Shown: piece by piece, positions 30,656 to 41,779 of the stretch | How positions within the stretch are numbered: the first letter of the stretch is position 1 | Layout of the letters: each line of letters begins with the position of its first letter | Program-made: the position numbers and the translations under genes | The notes under the pieces: generated by a model | The model's input: the letters and a program-made list of their open reading frames with translations, nothing else | The model's database searches: none | Told to the model about the DNA's origin: nothing | Source: Bufo bufo | Taxonomy: Eukaryota; Chordata; Amphibia; Anura; Bufonidae | Direction of reading: 5' to 3' | Assembly (NCBI RefSeq): GCF_905171765.1 | Contig: NC_053390.1 | Coordinates: 139,781,468-139,845,467 of the forward strand | Length of the DNA: 64,000 bases

Positions 30656-32160
30656 TAGAAATGTGAGACCTGTTTTTTTTTTGCACTGTGTGACAGGTTA
30701 AGGTTTAATCACAGAATCAGACTTCTATCTGCACGGTAGCGTGTGTCTTAGGTTTTTCTGAATGACACTATCAGTACCTTCAATGTAAGATATCCTTTTT
30801 GGGATAGATTTCAAGTAGGCCTCAAATACCAGAAACTAGTTATTTTGAGAATGGCAAATTTGGGAATAGTTTTTCAACCCAGAAAAAAAATAGGGCTTTT
30901 ACGGTCGCTACAAATAACTTGACCAGATTAAACAGTACAGATTTGCTTGAATAGAAATGGAGACCTGTTTTTTTTTGCACTGTGTGACAGGTTAAGGTTT
31001 AATCTCAGAATCAGACTTCTATCTGCACGGTAGCGTGTGTCTTAGGTTTTTCTGAATGACACTATCAGTACCTTCAATGTAAGATATTCTTTTTGGGATA
31101 GATTTCAAGTAGGCCTCAAATACCAGAAACTAGTTATTTTGAGAATGGCAAATTTGGGAATGGTTTTTCAACCCTAGAACAAAAAGTGTGCTTTTACGGT
31201 CGCTACAAATAACTTGACCAGCTAAAACAGTACAGATTTGGTTAAATAGAGATGTGAGGCCTGTTTTTTTTTGCGCTGTGTGACAGGTATAGGTTTAATC
31301 ACAGAATCAGACTTCTATCAGCACGCTAGCGTGTGTCTTAGGTTTTTCTGAATGACACTATCAGTACCTTCAATGTAAGATATTCTTTTTGGGATAGATT
31401 TCAAGTAGGCCTCAAATACCAGAAACTAGTTATTTTGAGAATGGCAAATTTGGGAATAGTTTTTCAACCCAGAAAAAAAATAGGGCTTTTACGGTCGCTA
31501 CAAATAACTTCACCAGATTAAACAGTACAGATTTGCTTGAATAGAAATGGGAGACCTGTTTTTTTTTGCACTGTGTGACAGGTTAAGGTTTAATCTCAGA
31601 ATCAGACTTCTATCTGCACGCTAACGTGTGTCTTAGGTTTTTCTGAATGACACTATCAGTACCTTCAATGTAAGATATTCTTTTTGGGATAGATTTCAAG
31701 TAGGCCTCAAATACCAGAAACTAGTTATTTTGAGAATGGCAAATTTGGGAATGGTTTTTCAACCCAGAACAAAAGTGTGCTTTTACGGTCACTACAAATA
31801 ACTTGACCAGCTAAAACAGTGCAGATTTGGTTGAATAGAGATGTGAGACCTGTTTTTTTTTGCGCTGTGTGACAGGTATAGGTTTAATCACAGAATCAGA
31901 CATCTATCTGCACGCTAGCGTGTGTCTTAGGTTTTTCTGAATGACACTATCAGCACCTTCAATGTAAGATATCCTTTTTGGGATAGATTTCAAGTAGGCC
32001 TCAAATACCAGAAACTAGTTATTTTGAGAATGGCAAATTTGGGAATAGTTTTTCAACCCAGAAAAAAAAGTGTGCTTTTACGGTCACTACAAATAACTTT
32101 ACCAGCTAAAACAGTACAGATTTGGTTGAATAGAAATGTCAGGTCTATTTTTTAGGCGCT
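30653..32160. repeat. Tandem array, about 295-bp unit, five copies
   Basis: The word GTGTGACAGG recurs at about 30,688, 30,982, 31,278, 31,573 and 31,867, spaced 294-296 bp, with a changed copy at 32,161. Units include a T-run, GGTTTTTCTGAATGACACT, and GCCTCAAATACCAGAAACTA. Alternate units share variants (AGCTAAAACAG against AGATTAAACAG), again hinting at a two-unit period. The first unit starts GAATAGAA directly at the end of the piwil1 fragment. Confidence 0.93.
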
Positions 32161-32640
32161 GGGTGACAGGCTCAACTTGCCCCTGATGTAATATATGGCC
32201 AAAAAATAACCACACTGTTGATGGTTAAATGCACTTGGGTGACACAGGCTCAGCCTGCACCAGATGTAGTATATGGCCAAAAAATAATCAGACTGTTGAT
32301 GGTTAAATGCACTTGGGTGACACAGGCTCAGCCTGCACCAGATGTAGTATATGGCCAAAAAATAATCAGACTGTTGATGGTTAAATGCACTTGGGTGACA
32401 CAGGCTCAGCCTGCACCAGATGTAGTATATGGCCAAAAAATAATCAGACTGTTGATGGTTAAATGCACTTGGGTGACACAGGCTCAGCCTGCAGCTGATG
32501 TAGTATATGGCCAAAAAATAACCAGACTGTTGATGGTTAAATGCACTTCGTGACACAGGCTCAGCCTGCAGCTGATGTAGGATATAGCACAAAATAACCA
32601 CACTATGGATGGTTAAATACACTTGGTGATAGCTTGTGCT
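32156..32640. repeat. Tandem array, 78-bp unit, about six copies
   Basis: CTGTTGATGGTTAAATGCAC recurs at 32,215, 32,293, 32,371, 32,449 and 32,527, exactly 78 bp apart. Outer units are more diverged than inner ones. As 78 is a multiple of 3, frames on both strands stay open (111 and 166 codons), but they code only the repeat. Confidence 0.95.
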
Positions 32641-33157
32641 GGCGCACCACAAGTCACAAAATGGCCGCCGATCACCCCAGAAAAAAAGTGATCTAAAAAC
32701 GCTCTGGGCAGCCTCAAAAAAGTGAGCAAGTCAATAATAGCACTTCAATGATCCACAGCTGCAGATCGATCACAGAATGAAGTCTTTTGGAGGAGTTAAT
32801 CTGCCTAATCTTGCCCTAACGTCGCAGCTGCAACCTCTCCCTACACTGATCATAGCAGAGTGACGTGCGGCGCTACGTGACTCCAGCTTAAATAGAGGCT
32901 GGGTCACATGCTGCACTGGCCAATCACAGCCATGCCAATAGTAGGCATGGCTGTGATGGCCTCTTGGGCCAAGTAGTGTGACGCTTGTTGATTGGCTGCT
33001 TTGCAGCCTTTCAAAAAGCGCCAAGAAAGCGCCGAATACCGAACCCAAACACAGACTTTTACGAAAATGTTCGGGTTCGGGTCCGTGTCACGGACACCCC
33101 AAAATTCGGTACGAACCCGAACTATACAGTTCGGGTTCGCTCATCCCTATTTATAAA

Positions 33158-35186
33158 ATAATACCAAATTTAACAAAAATGTGTAAAAAATTGCAAATTT
33201 CCAAGTTTCAATTTCTCTACTTCTATAATACATAGTAATACCTACAAAAATAGTTATTACTTTACATTCCCCATATGTTTACTTCATGTTTGGTTCAATT
33301 TGGGAATGATATTTTATTTTTGGGGGATGTTACAAGGCTTAGAAGTTTAGAAGCAAATTTTCAAAAACCCACTTTTTAGGGACCAGTTCAGGTCTGAAGT
33401 CACTTTGTGAAGCTTACATAATAGAAACCACGCCAAAAATGACCCCATTCTAAAAACTACACCCCTCAAGGTATTCAAAACTGATTTTACAAACGTTGTT
33501 AACCCTTTAAGTGTACCACAAGAGTTAATGGCAAATAGTGATAAAATTTCAGAATTTAGATTTTTTGGCAAATTTTCCATTTTAATCAATTTTTTCCAGT
33601 AACAAAGCAAGGGTTAACAGCCAAACAAAATGCTATATTTATTGCCTCGATTCTGTCGTTTGCAAAAACACCCCATATGTGGCCGTAAACTACTGTAGGG
33701 GCACACAGTAGGGCATAAAGCGAAAGGTACGCCGTATGGTTTTTGGAAGGCAGATTTTGCTGGACTGGTTTATATACACCATGTCCCATTTGAAGCCCCC
33801 CTGATGCACCCCTAGAGTAGAAACTCCATAAAAGTGACCCCATCTAAGAAACTACACCCCTCAAGGTATTCAAAACTGATTTTACAAACTTTGTTAACCC
33901 ATTAGGTGTTGCACAAGATTTAATGGAAAATAGAGATACAATTTCAAAATTTCACTTTTTTGGCAGATTTTCCATTTTAATATTTTTTTTCCAGTTACAA
34001 AGCAAGGGTTAACAGCCAAACAAAACTCAATATTTATGGCTCTGATTCTGTAGTTTACAGAAACACCCCATATGTGGTCGTAAACTGCTGTACGGGCACA
34101 CGGCAGGGCAGGGAAAGGAATGCCATATGGTTTTTGGAAGGCAGATTTTGCTGGACTGTTTCTTTTGACACCATGTCCCATTTGAAGCCCCCCTGATGCA
34201 CCCCTAGAGTAAAAACAAAGTGACCCCATTTTAGAAACTACCGGATAGGGTGGCAGTTTTGTTGGTACTAGTTTAGGGTACATATGATTTTTGGTTGCTC
34301 TATGTTACACTTTTTGTGAGGCAAGGTAACAAGAAATAGCTTTTTTGGCACCGTTTTTTTTTTTGTTATTTACAACATTCATCTGACAGGTTAGATCATG
34401 TGGTATTTTTATGGAGCAGGTTGTCACGGACGTGGCGATACCTAATATGTATACAATTTTTTTTATTTATGTAAGTTTTACACAATGATTTCATTTTTGA
34501 AACAAAAAAAATCATGTTTTAGTGTCTCCATAGTCTGAGAGCCATAGTTTTCAGTTTTTGGTCGATTATCTTAGGTAGGGTCTAATTTTTTGTGGGATGA
34601 GATGACGGTTTGATTGGCACTATTTTGGGGTGAATATGACTTTTTGATCGCTTGCTATTACACTTTTTGTGACGCAAGATGACCAAAAAAATTTTTTACA
34701 CCGTTTTGATTTTTATTTTTTTACGGTGGTCACCTGAGGGGTTAGGTCATGCGATATTTTTATAGAGCCGGTCGATACGGACGCGGCGATACCTAATATG
34801 TATACTTTCTTTTTTATTTATGTAAGTTTTACACAATGATTTCATTTTTGAAACAAAAAAAATCATGTTTTAGTGTTTCCATAGTCTAAGTAGTAAGTAA
34901 GTAAGGTGGGTAAAATTTCAATTTCCTCATAGTTTTTATTTTTTATTTTTTATTGCGTTCACCTTGCGGGGAAAGTAACATGACCGTTTTATAGATCAGG
35001 TCGTTACGGAGGCGGCGATACCTAATGTGTAGTGTATTTAATTTTTTTAATTTTTATTCAGTGATAAATGTTTTTTTTTTAATCTTTACTTTTTTCACTT
35101 TTTTTAAACATTTTTTTGACCCAGACCCACTTGGTTCTTGAAGATCCAGTGGGTCTGATGTCTGTATAATACAGTACAGTACACTA
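33158..35186. repeat. Interior of TTAA element copy B with 400-bp repeats
   Basis: A module with ACAAAGCAAGGGTTAACAGC, CCCCATATGTGG and CACCATGTCCCATTTGAAGC appears twice (about 33,430-33,840 and 33,840-34,230) and a third time in part. Later T-rich units with TCACGGACGTGGCGATACC recur near 34,430, 34,770 and 35,000. The same modules form copy C (58.9-60.4 kb) and, in decayed form, 57.3-57.7 kb. No open frame with motifs. Confidence 0.75.
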
Positions 35187-35328
35187 TACACTCACCTAAA
35201 GAATTATTAGGAACACCATACTAATACTGTGTTGGACCCCCTTTTGCCTTCAGAACTGCCTTAATTCTATGTGGCATTGATTCCACAAGGTGCTGATAGC
35301 ATTCTTTAGAAATGTTGGAGATTTGAGG

Positions 35329-36479
35329 TAGGGATCGACCGATATTGATTTTTTAGGGCCGATACCGATAATTTGTGAACTTTCAGGCCGATAGCCGATA
35401 ATTTATACCGATATTCTGGGAATTTTCATTTTTGAGAAAAAAATAATTCGTACACAAATCTGCTGAAAATTAATATGTTAATTGTTAATGTGTATTTTTT
35501 TGTTTATTGTTAATGTGTATTTTTTTGTTTATTGTTAATGTGTATTTTTTTTTATAAATCTTTTTCATTTATACTTAATATTTTTGTGTTTTTTTTTTTT
35601 TAATAAATTTTAGCTCCCTTAGGGACTAGAACCCTTGTCCTATTCCCCCTGATAGATCTCTATCAGGGTGAATAGGATCTCACACTGTCCCTGCTGCTCT
35701 GTGCTTTGTGCACACAGCAGCATGGAGCTTACCATGGCAGCCAGGGCTTCAATAGCGTCCTGGCTGCCATGGTAACCGATCGGAGCCCCAGGCTTACACT
35801 GCTGGGGCTCCGATCGGAGGAGCAGGGGAGAGGGGATCCTGTGGCCACTGCCACCAATGAGTAATACTGGGTGGGGGGGGTGCACTGCGCCACCAATGTT
35901 TTTACTATTGGCCGGGATTGGGGTGGGGGGCGCACTGCCCCACCAATGATTAATACTGGGGGGCTTGGTGGGGCGCACTGCGCCACCAATGAAGATAAGT
36001 CTCTCAATCATTCATATACAGGAGGCGGGAGCTGGCTGCAGAATCACATAGCCGGCTCCCGACCTCTATCAGCGGTAGCTGCGATCCGCGGCACCTGAGG
36101 AGTTAACTACCGCGGACCGCAGCTATCGCTCATAGAGGTCGGGAGCCGGCTATGTGATTCTGCAGCCAGCTCCCGCCTCCTGTATATGAATGAATGAAAG
36201 GCTTATCTTCATTGGTGGCGCAGTGGCCACAGCCCCTCCCCTCCTCTTATGTTCTCTCCTCTAATTGGCGGCAGCGGCAGCAGCAGCACAGGGGGAGGGA
36301 GACACTGCTTCCTTCTCCCCTGTGCTGCGGAGGGAACACAGAGAGCGCTGAGAGCAGCGCTCTCTGTGTTCCCAATACGTTATCGGTATATCGGCAAAAT
36401 AGATGCCGATACCGATAACGGTCAAAATCCTCAATATCGGCCGATAATATCGGCCAAACCGATAATCGGTCGATCCCTA
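35329..36479. mobile_element. Non-autonomous hAT element inside the Tc1, 1,151 bp
   Basis: The ends TAGGGATCGACCGAT and ATCGGTCGATCCCTA are perfect inverses. ATTTGAGG lies on both sides (35,321-35,328 and 36,480-36,487). The centre is a CG-rich palindrome with arms of about 80 bp (about 36,007-36,090 and 36,113-36,195). Subterminal GCCGATA and TATCGGC words are repeated. It is the innermost dated insertion of the right half of the nest. Confidence 0.92.
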
Positions 36480-36487
36480 ATTTGAGG

Positions 36488-37385
36488 GATGCACATCCAG
36501 GGCACGAAGCTCCCGTTCCACCACATCCCAAAGATGCTCTATTGGGTTGAGATCTGGTGACTGTGGGGGCCATTTTAGTACAGTGAACTCATTGTCATGT
36601 TCAAGAAACCAATTTGAAATGATTCGAGCTTTGTGACATGGTGCATTATCCTGCTGGAAGTAGCCATCAGAGGATGGGTACATGGTGGTCATGAAGGGAT
36701 GGACATGGTCAGAAACAATGCTCAGGTAGCCCGTGGCATTTAAACAATGCCCAATTGGCACTAAGGGGCCTAAAGTGTGCCCAGAAAACATCCCCCTCAC
36801 CATTACACCACCACCACCAGCCTGCACAGTGGTAGCAAGGCATGATGGATACATGTTCTCATTCTGTTTACGCCAAATTCAGACTCTACCATTTGAATGT
36901 CTCAACAGAAATCGAGACTCATCAGACCAGGCAACATTTTTCCAGTCTTCAACAGTCCAATTTTAGTGAGCTCGTGCAAATTGTAGCCTCTTTTTCCTAT
37001 TTGTAGTGGAGATGAGTGGTACCCGGTGGGGTCTTCAGCTGTTGTAGCCAATCCGCCTCAAGGTTGTACGTGTTGTGGCTTCACAAATGCTTTGCTGCAT
37101 ACCTTGGTTGTAACGAGTGGTTATTTCAGTCAACATTGCTCTTCTATCAGCTTGAATAAGTCGGCCCATTCTCCTCTGACCTCTAGCATCCACAAGGCAT
37201 TTTTGCCCACAGGACGGCCGCATACTGGATGTTTTTCCCTTTTCACACCATTCTTTGTAAACCCTAGAAATGGTTGTGAGTGAAAATCCCAGTAACTGAG
37301 CAGATTGTGAAATACTCAGATCGGCCCGTCTGGCACCAACAACCATGCCACGCTCAAAATTGCTTAAATAACCTTTCTTTCCCAT
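36488..37385 (-). pseudogene. Tc1 transposase (DD36E copy 2), nonsense mutations
   Basis: The minus-strand frame starts at 37,385 (MGKKGYLSNFERGMVVGAR) and keeps one phase to 36,488, with stops near 37,035, 36,965 and 36,880. WSDESRFLLRH, GGGVMVRGMFSGH, FQQDNAPCHKARIISNWF and PDLNPIEHLWD are visible. I count 36 residues between the second aspartate and the glutamate. The C-terminal end continues at about 35,189-35,320 beyond the inserted hAT. Confidence 0.88.
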
Positions 37386-39209
37386 TCTGACATTCAGTTT
37401 GGAGTTCAGGAGATTGTCTTGACCAGGAGCACCCCCCTAAATGCATTGAAGCAACTGCCATGTGATTGGTTGACTAGATAATTGCATTAATGAGAAATAG
37501 AACAGGTGTTCCTAATAATTCTTTAGGTGAGTGTATAGTGTATTGTACTGTGTTTTACTTACACTTTGTCTGAACAGATCTATGCCTTTAGCACAGATCT
37601 GTGTAGCACCTTGGACAGCAGGATGCCTGCGAAGGCGTCCTGTTGCCATGGGAACCTTCCCCGTCTGCTCAGTTGTGGCCACAACTGAGCAGACGGAGAA
37701 AGGGGAAGGAGGGGGGCTCCCTCCCTCTGTGACCCCATCCTGTCTGGGGGCTGCAAAGGCACAGCAGCCCCCCGATGGGAGAGGGAGGGAGCTCTCTGAC
37801 TGTTAACCTTTCCATACAGCGGTCCGTACGGACCACGGTATGGAAAGGGTTAAACGGCTGACATCACAGCACAGATGTCAGACGTTTATACCAGAGTGTC
37901 AGCAATGTTCTGACACTCTGGTATAACCACTGGACGCCAATGAATATTCATGAGGAGGTGGGCGGGGGATCGTGCACCGGCCTGCCGCACCGCCCGCCTC
38001 CCGCACCGCCCGCACCGCCTGCACCACCCGCTGGCATAAAATCATTCAGGGGTGCAGGGGGGGTAAAAAATCTTTATTTTCGGCATATTAAAGTTTCTGA
38101 TCCCCGCGGAAAGCGCAGCAAACCGCAGGTCTGAATTGACCTACGGTTTGCTGCGATCGCCGACATGGGGGGGTCACGGGACCCCCCCGCGCATTTAGCC
38201 GAGGTGCCTGCTCAATGATTTGAGCAGGCACCTTGTTCCGATCACCTCCCGCCGGGCGGCGGTGATCGGAACAACACATGACGTACCGGTACGTCGTGTG
38301 TCCTTAAGGAGTTGGGAAACAAGTAATATCAGGAAGTATTACTTTACTGAGAGAGTAGCGGATGCATGGAATAGTCTTCCTGCAGAAGTGGTAGCTGCAA
38401 ATAAAGTGAAGGAGTTTAAGCATCCATGGGATAGGCATAAGGCCATCCTTCATATAAGATAGGGCCAGGGGCTATTCATAGTATTCAGTATATTGGGCAG
38501 ACTAGAAGGGCCAAATGGTTCTTATCTGCCGACACATTCTATATTTCTATGTTTCTATGTCTGATACTACTGATTTTGCAGTGTTCACATTGTTTTTTTA
38601 CAGGTGTAATTCCAGTAATCCTTGATTCTGTAACTGGGGTGAAATAGCGGTTTGATACAACTGATTTTGGGGTGTTCACATTGTTTTTCACATAAGTAAT
38701 TCCATTAACCCTTGATTCTGTAATTGGGTGAAATAGCAGTCTGATACTACTTATTTTGGGGTGTTCACATAGTTTTTTTGGGTTTGTTCTTGTGACGGAT
38801 CAGAGAAGGGGAAAAATAAACAGTGACGTCAACACAAACTTGCTGCTGATACCCTCCTTACTCTGTCATAAGTCCACTACCTGTATCAGCGTGTAACAGA
38901 ACTGGTTCTCTAGAAATCTGTGTGGAATCAGCAGACGGTGTAAAAGGAAAGAGCTCTTTCACTCTATAGTAGAATCTTGGGCCACTACACAGTTAATACC
39001 TTTATACCTGATGCTTACATTGATACATGTTCCCTGCAGCTAGGAAATAGCTGATTAACACGCTTCATCACAAATGAATTCCGATCTAATCGAATTTTTG
39101 GGAAAAATTTGGCGAAGCATCCAAATCGAATATTTGAAAACCGCTCATCTCTAATCCTGAGTATAAGTCATCATTATCTTTTCTAGGATAACCCCTTTAA
39201 ATCAATGAA

Positions 39210-39480
39210 CTTTATTATTTCAGTGGGATATATTAGGTAGCAGGTGAGCAGTCAGTTCTTGAAGTTGATATGTTCAAAGTAGGAAAAAAAAGAGAGTGTA
39301 AACGCCGGAGTGACTTTGTCTATGACTGGGTCAGAGCATTTCCAAAACAGCAAGGTCTTGTGGGATGCAGTATTAATATCACTGTGGCACATATCGCTGG
39401 AAAACTTAAAGGTTATGAACATCTTAGGGGGAATTTTTTAGCATTGGATTTCACTGGTTTTAGATTTATATAATTTTTTT
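39210..39480 (+). pseudogene. Possible Tc1 relic
   Basis: A 67-codon frame from 39,270 includes DWVRAFPKQQGLVGC and resembles weakly a degenerate transposase segment common in such genomes. The evidence is slight and another origin is possible. Confidence 0.25.
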
Positions 39481-39825
39481 CAATTAAACATTTTCAACAG
39501 TTTTTGTTACACAGCCTTCACTTTCAGTGTATCTGCAGTGTATGTTGCTTTTTGTTTTACAAAGAATCCATGAAGCAGCTGCTCTGATCGCTGAATGTGT
39601 AGCTTTTATCTCTGAACTTTTGAAAGCTTGATTTCACCATATTCTTTTCAGTTTGATAGGAATGTAGCTATATTGAGTATTTATAAGGGCTATACATGGA
39701 GCAATCAGAGCAGCTGCTTGATGGATTCTCAGTAAAACAGAAAGCAAGATGGTCTGCACTGATACACTGAAAGTAAGGTCTGTAGAACAAAGCTGTTGAA
39801 AATTTTTAATAAAGAAAAACTTAAA
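39480..39825. repeat. Inverted repeat, arms about 115 bp
   Basis: AACATTTTCAACAG, CTTTCAGTGTATC and AAGCAGCTGCTCTGAT on the left recur in inverse on the right (ATCAGAGCAGCTGCTT, GATACACTGAAAG, CTGTTGAAAATT). It is probably an old short DNA element. No clear target duplication. Confidence 0.65.
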
Positions 39826-39829
39826 ACAT

Positions 39830-41030
39830 TATTATAAAATGAGTAAAATTCAATAATAAAAAAAATTGCCTCTGAAGGTGTTTATAGCCTTTAATGCTGG
39901 CTGTTATATAAAGATATCAGAATGCCCAGTGCCATCCAGCCTAGTAGCCTGACCTGATGAATCTTTTACAAAGACATTTCACTTGTTGCCATATTGTGAG
40001 CACCAGCGTTGGCAGCTTGCGGGTTTGAATTGGTGCCATTGTGTTCAATGGAGGTTCATGTTGCCACTGCTCCATGTATCCTGGTGTTAATTGTGGTCTG
40101 AATTGTGCCTATGTGTTTTTATATCCAAACAATTCTATATTGCAACCCTGGGCTGTGTGAGTGCATCTGTTTGACTTATGAGTTGGTTAAGTCTGCTATA
40201 TATGTTCCTGAGTTCTGATATATGCATCTTAAGTTCTGTGGCCTGCTATGCAACCTGTCTTGCTTTGATCCATTTGGAGTCTGTCTGTGCCCTGTGTTGG
40301 GGTTTTTATATCAAGCTTGTGTTTGGATCATTCTGGTTATGTTTATGTCTGAATTCTGACCTAGTGTTGTATGCCTTTATCGTATGTCTGTTCAATGCAC
40401 TCTGTTTGTTTGACCTTGTAATGGATTTTACATGTTCTGCTAAATTACTGTACCATGTGTCGGGACTATTAGTGACATTGTGAGCGTCTTGTGCATCCTT
40501 TTGCCTAGTCGTCTTGACCACTGCTGCTCATTGTCCGCTATATATGCAAGGGTTCCTCAAGTCTGTCTTGCTAAGTTACTGCTCATGTATTGCTATGTCT
40601 TAATAGGTTCCTGGAGTCCGTATGTCTGGGTTCCTGTAATCTACATGTCTAGGTTCCTGTAGTCTGTCTGTCAGTGCTCTGTATTTTGTCTCTGGCCTGT
40701 ATCTGTATTGCCTTGGATTTGCCTATATTCTACCTGGTTTTGTATTAGTGCCTAGTCTGTGCCTCTGGTGCCTTGCACTAGTGTCACTGACCCCTAAGTG
40801 TCAGCTTCCAATTACACCAGAACTATCCCATTAGGTAGCAGTCTGGTTGCTAACCCACAATGAAGGCCAAATCCCTATACAGGGGTTAAAGGATGACTAC
40901 TGGGGAGGCTACAGAATAATGCTCTTACGGTTTAGCCTTATGGCAAACCGGTTAGGTGGCGCAGTGGTTCTACAACTATTCTCCATAAAAGAAGCACTTT
41001 TTTTTTTTATATCATATGGACTACTGGGTC
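39830..41030. other. No gene recognised
   Basis: Around 40,080-40,790 is a T- and G-rich tract with recurring CTGTCTGT, GGTTCCTG and CTGTATC words that could be a decayed LTR. A 101-codon hydrophobic frame at 40,178 has no motif. Nothing else is seen. Confidence 0.35.
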
Positions 41031-41315
41031 CAGGGGCATAATTACCATAGTAGCAGACTATGCGATTGCTATGGGGCCCAGGGCAAGAGAGGAGCCAGTT
41101 TTAGTTGGGATCATCTCCTCTTCTACTGGAGTTGAAAACTCAGCCAGGACTTTACCCTTTAAAGGAACAACTTTTAGCACATGAGGCAGTGGAAAAAATG
41201 GCCCATGGGTCTTTGAAAAGGGTTTAGGCACAAAACCCTTCTGAACTATGTGGGGGGGGGGGGCTGGTTTGATCCTTGCTATGGGGCCCTTACTTCTCTA
41301 TGTACACCACTGACT
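41031..41315. repeat. Short repeat with CTATGGGGCCC at both ends
   Basis: Begins CCAGGGGCATAATTACC, with GCTATGGGGCCC near 41,070 and again near 41,280, and ends CTATGTACACCACTG. A related end occurs at 50,150-50,215 (CCCCATAGCAGTTGC ... ATGCCACTGG). It contains a run of 12 G at about 41,252. Family not identified. Confidence 0.5.
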
Positions 41316-41339
41316 AGGTCTATACTCATTGCTTATCTA

Positions 41340-41770
41340 GAAAAAAGATGGACTCGTGATACATTTTGGGAAGAAGGCAAGCTAATAGAAGTGCTGTCTG
41401 TGATGCTCTGGGCAACGTTCTGCTGTGAAACTTTGTGTCCTAACCTACGTGTTAATGTTATTTTGAAATGTATCTACCTAAACATTGTTGCATACCAAGT
41501 TCACCCCTTCAAGGCAACAGTATTCCCTAGTGGCAGTGGCTTAATTGTTCAGGAATAGATTGATAAAAATGACAAACAGTTTACTTGGCCTCCAAATTCC
41601 ACAGATTTCAATCCAACTGAGCATCTGCGGGATGTGCCATTTCTTGTGAGTTACCACAGGATACCTTATGAGTTATTGTTATGTTCATGCCTCAACAGGT
41701 CAGATCTGCTTAAGGACCCACACAATGTTAGGTAGGTGGTTTTAATCTTATGACTGATTTTTGTATATCT
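41340..41770 (+). pseudogene. Tc1-like relic, 3' part of transposase
   Basis: The reading WPPNSTDFNPTEHLRDV (about 41,590-41,640) is a decayed WPPxSPDxNPIEHLWDV block. Upstream only scattered similarity remains. The 3' sequence ends with GGTGGTTTTAATCTTATGAC, typical of the end of this old family. Confidence 0.6.
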
Positions 41771-41779
41771 GGTATACAA

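Larger units (their letters stand above)
27687..33149. mobile_element. 5.46-kb hAT element carrying arrays, an LTR and piwil1 sequence
   Basis: It starts TAGAGTTGAGCGAAC and ends GTTCGCTCATCCCTA (inverse TAGGGATGAGCGAAC). TTTATAAA lies on both sides (27,679-27,686 and 33,150-33,157), a perfect 8-bp duplication in the surrounding TTAA element. Both subterminal regions are packed with TTCGGGTTCG words in both orientations (27,706-27,820 and 33,068-33,140), typical transposase-binding clusters. Cargo in order: 141-bp array, retroviral LTR with primer-binding site, piwil1 5' coding fragment, 295-bp array, 78-bp array, then a CG-rich right arm with an inverted repeat around 32,925-32,955. No transposase gene, so it is non-autonomous. 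Confidence 0.9.
35189..37533 (-). mobile_element. Tc1-type transposon, DD36E group, copy 2, split by a hAT
   Basis: Same ends as 6781-7821, flanked by TA (35,187-35,188 and 37,534-37,535). Without the 1,159 bp of inserted hAT and duplicated target it is 1,186 bp. It keeps the central coding region missing from copy 1 but lacks about 39 bp next to the hAT insertion that copy 1 has. Confidence 0.9.
27490..38320. mobile_element. Large TTAA-flanked element (copy B) hosting further insertions
   Basis: The left end CCCCTTCAGGACATAG follows TTAA (27,486-27,489) within the LINE. The right arm has the same hairpins and TACCGGTAC words as copies A and C. Copy B ends early: where A and C continue about 36 bp past GGGAAAC to the terminal CCTTAAGGGG, copy B jumps straight to the LINE, so the last bases and the right TTAA are lost. 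Own sequence: 27,490-27,686, 33,150-35,188 and 37,534-38,320. No transposase is seen. Confidence 0.8.
27031..38558 (+). mobile_element. CR1/L2-type LINE 3' fragment, split by a 10.8-kb insertion
   Basis: The LINE piece 27,031-27,485 stops inside its coding region and resumes at 38,321-38,558, ending in a TTTCTATG-type tail. GTCTGA occurs at 27,025-27,030 and again at 38,559-38,564, a short target duplication of the hAT. The two coding parts join with the right order (HSFKLEG, then YYFTERVADAWNSLP), so the TTAA element at 27,490 entered after the LINE. Confidence 0.85.
26445..39153. mobile_element. hAT element split by later insertions (level 2 of the nest)
   Basis: It begins TATTGTTGAGCGAA and ends CCGCTCATCTCTA, flanked by ATCCTGAG on both sides (26,437-26,444 and 39,154-39,161), a perfect 8-bp duplication. 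Its own sequence is about 26,445-27,030 plus 38,559-39,153. Around the LINE insertion it carries a tandem repeat of roughly 95-100 bp (CTGATTTTGGGGTGTTCACA) with one unit on the left and about three on the right. The remaining 11.5 kb are nested insertions. The left interior matches relic copies at 2.8-3.2 kb. Confidence 0.88.
26091..39196. mobile_element. Outermost TTAA-flanked short element, split by insertions
   Basis: The left end TGAGTTATCCAGGAAAAGAT (after TTAA 26,087-26,090) is matched by the right end ATCTTTTCTAGGATAACCCCT reading inverse (before TTAA 39,197-39,200). The pieces left of 26,437 and right of 39,161 join into one short repeat of about 400 bp if the hAT at 26,445 is removed. 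It has the same end type, GGGGTTATCC, as the element at 61,179. Confidence 0.75.

Noticed and set aside
32152..32652. 166-codon minus and 111-codon plus frames
   Set aside because: Coded by the 78-bp array, which is divisible by three and open on both strands.
35640..36573. Frames of 75-125 codons on both strands
   Set aside because: They lie in the CG-rich palindrome of the hAT element and mirror each other.
40178..40483. 101-codon hydrophobic frame that could be a membrane protein
   Set aside because: The T-rich composition gives Leu/Phe/Val-rich chance frames. There is no homology or splice context.
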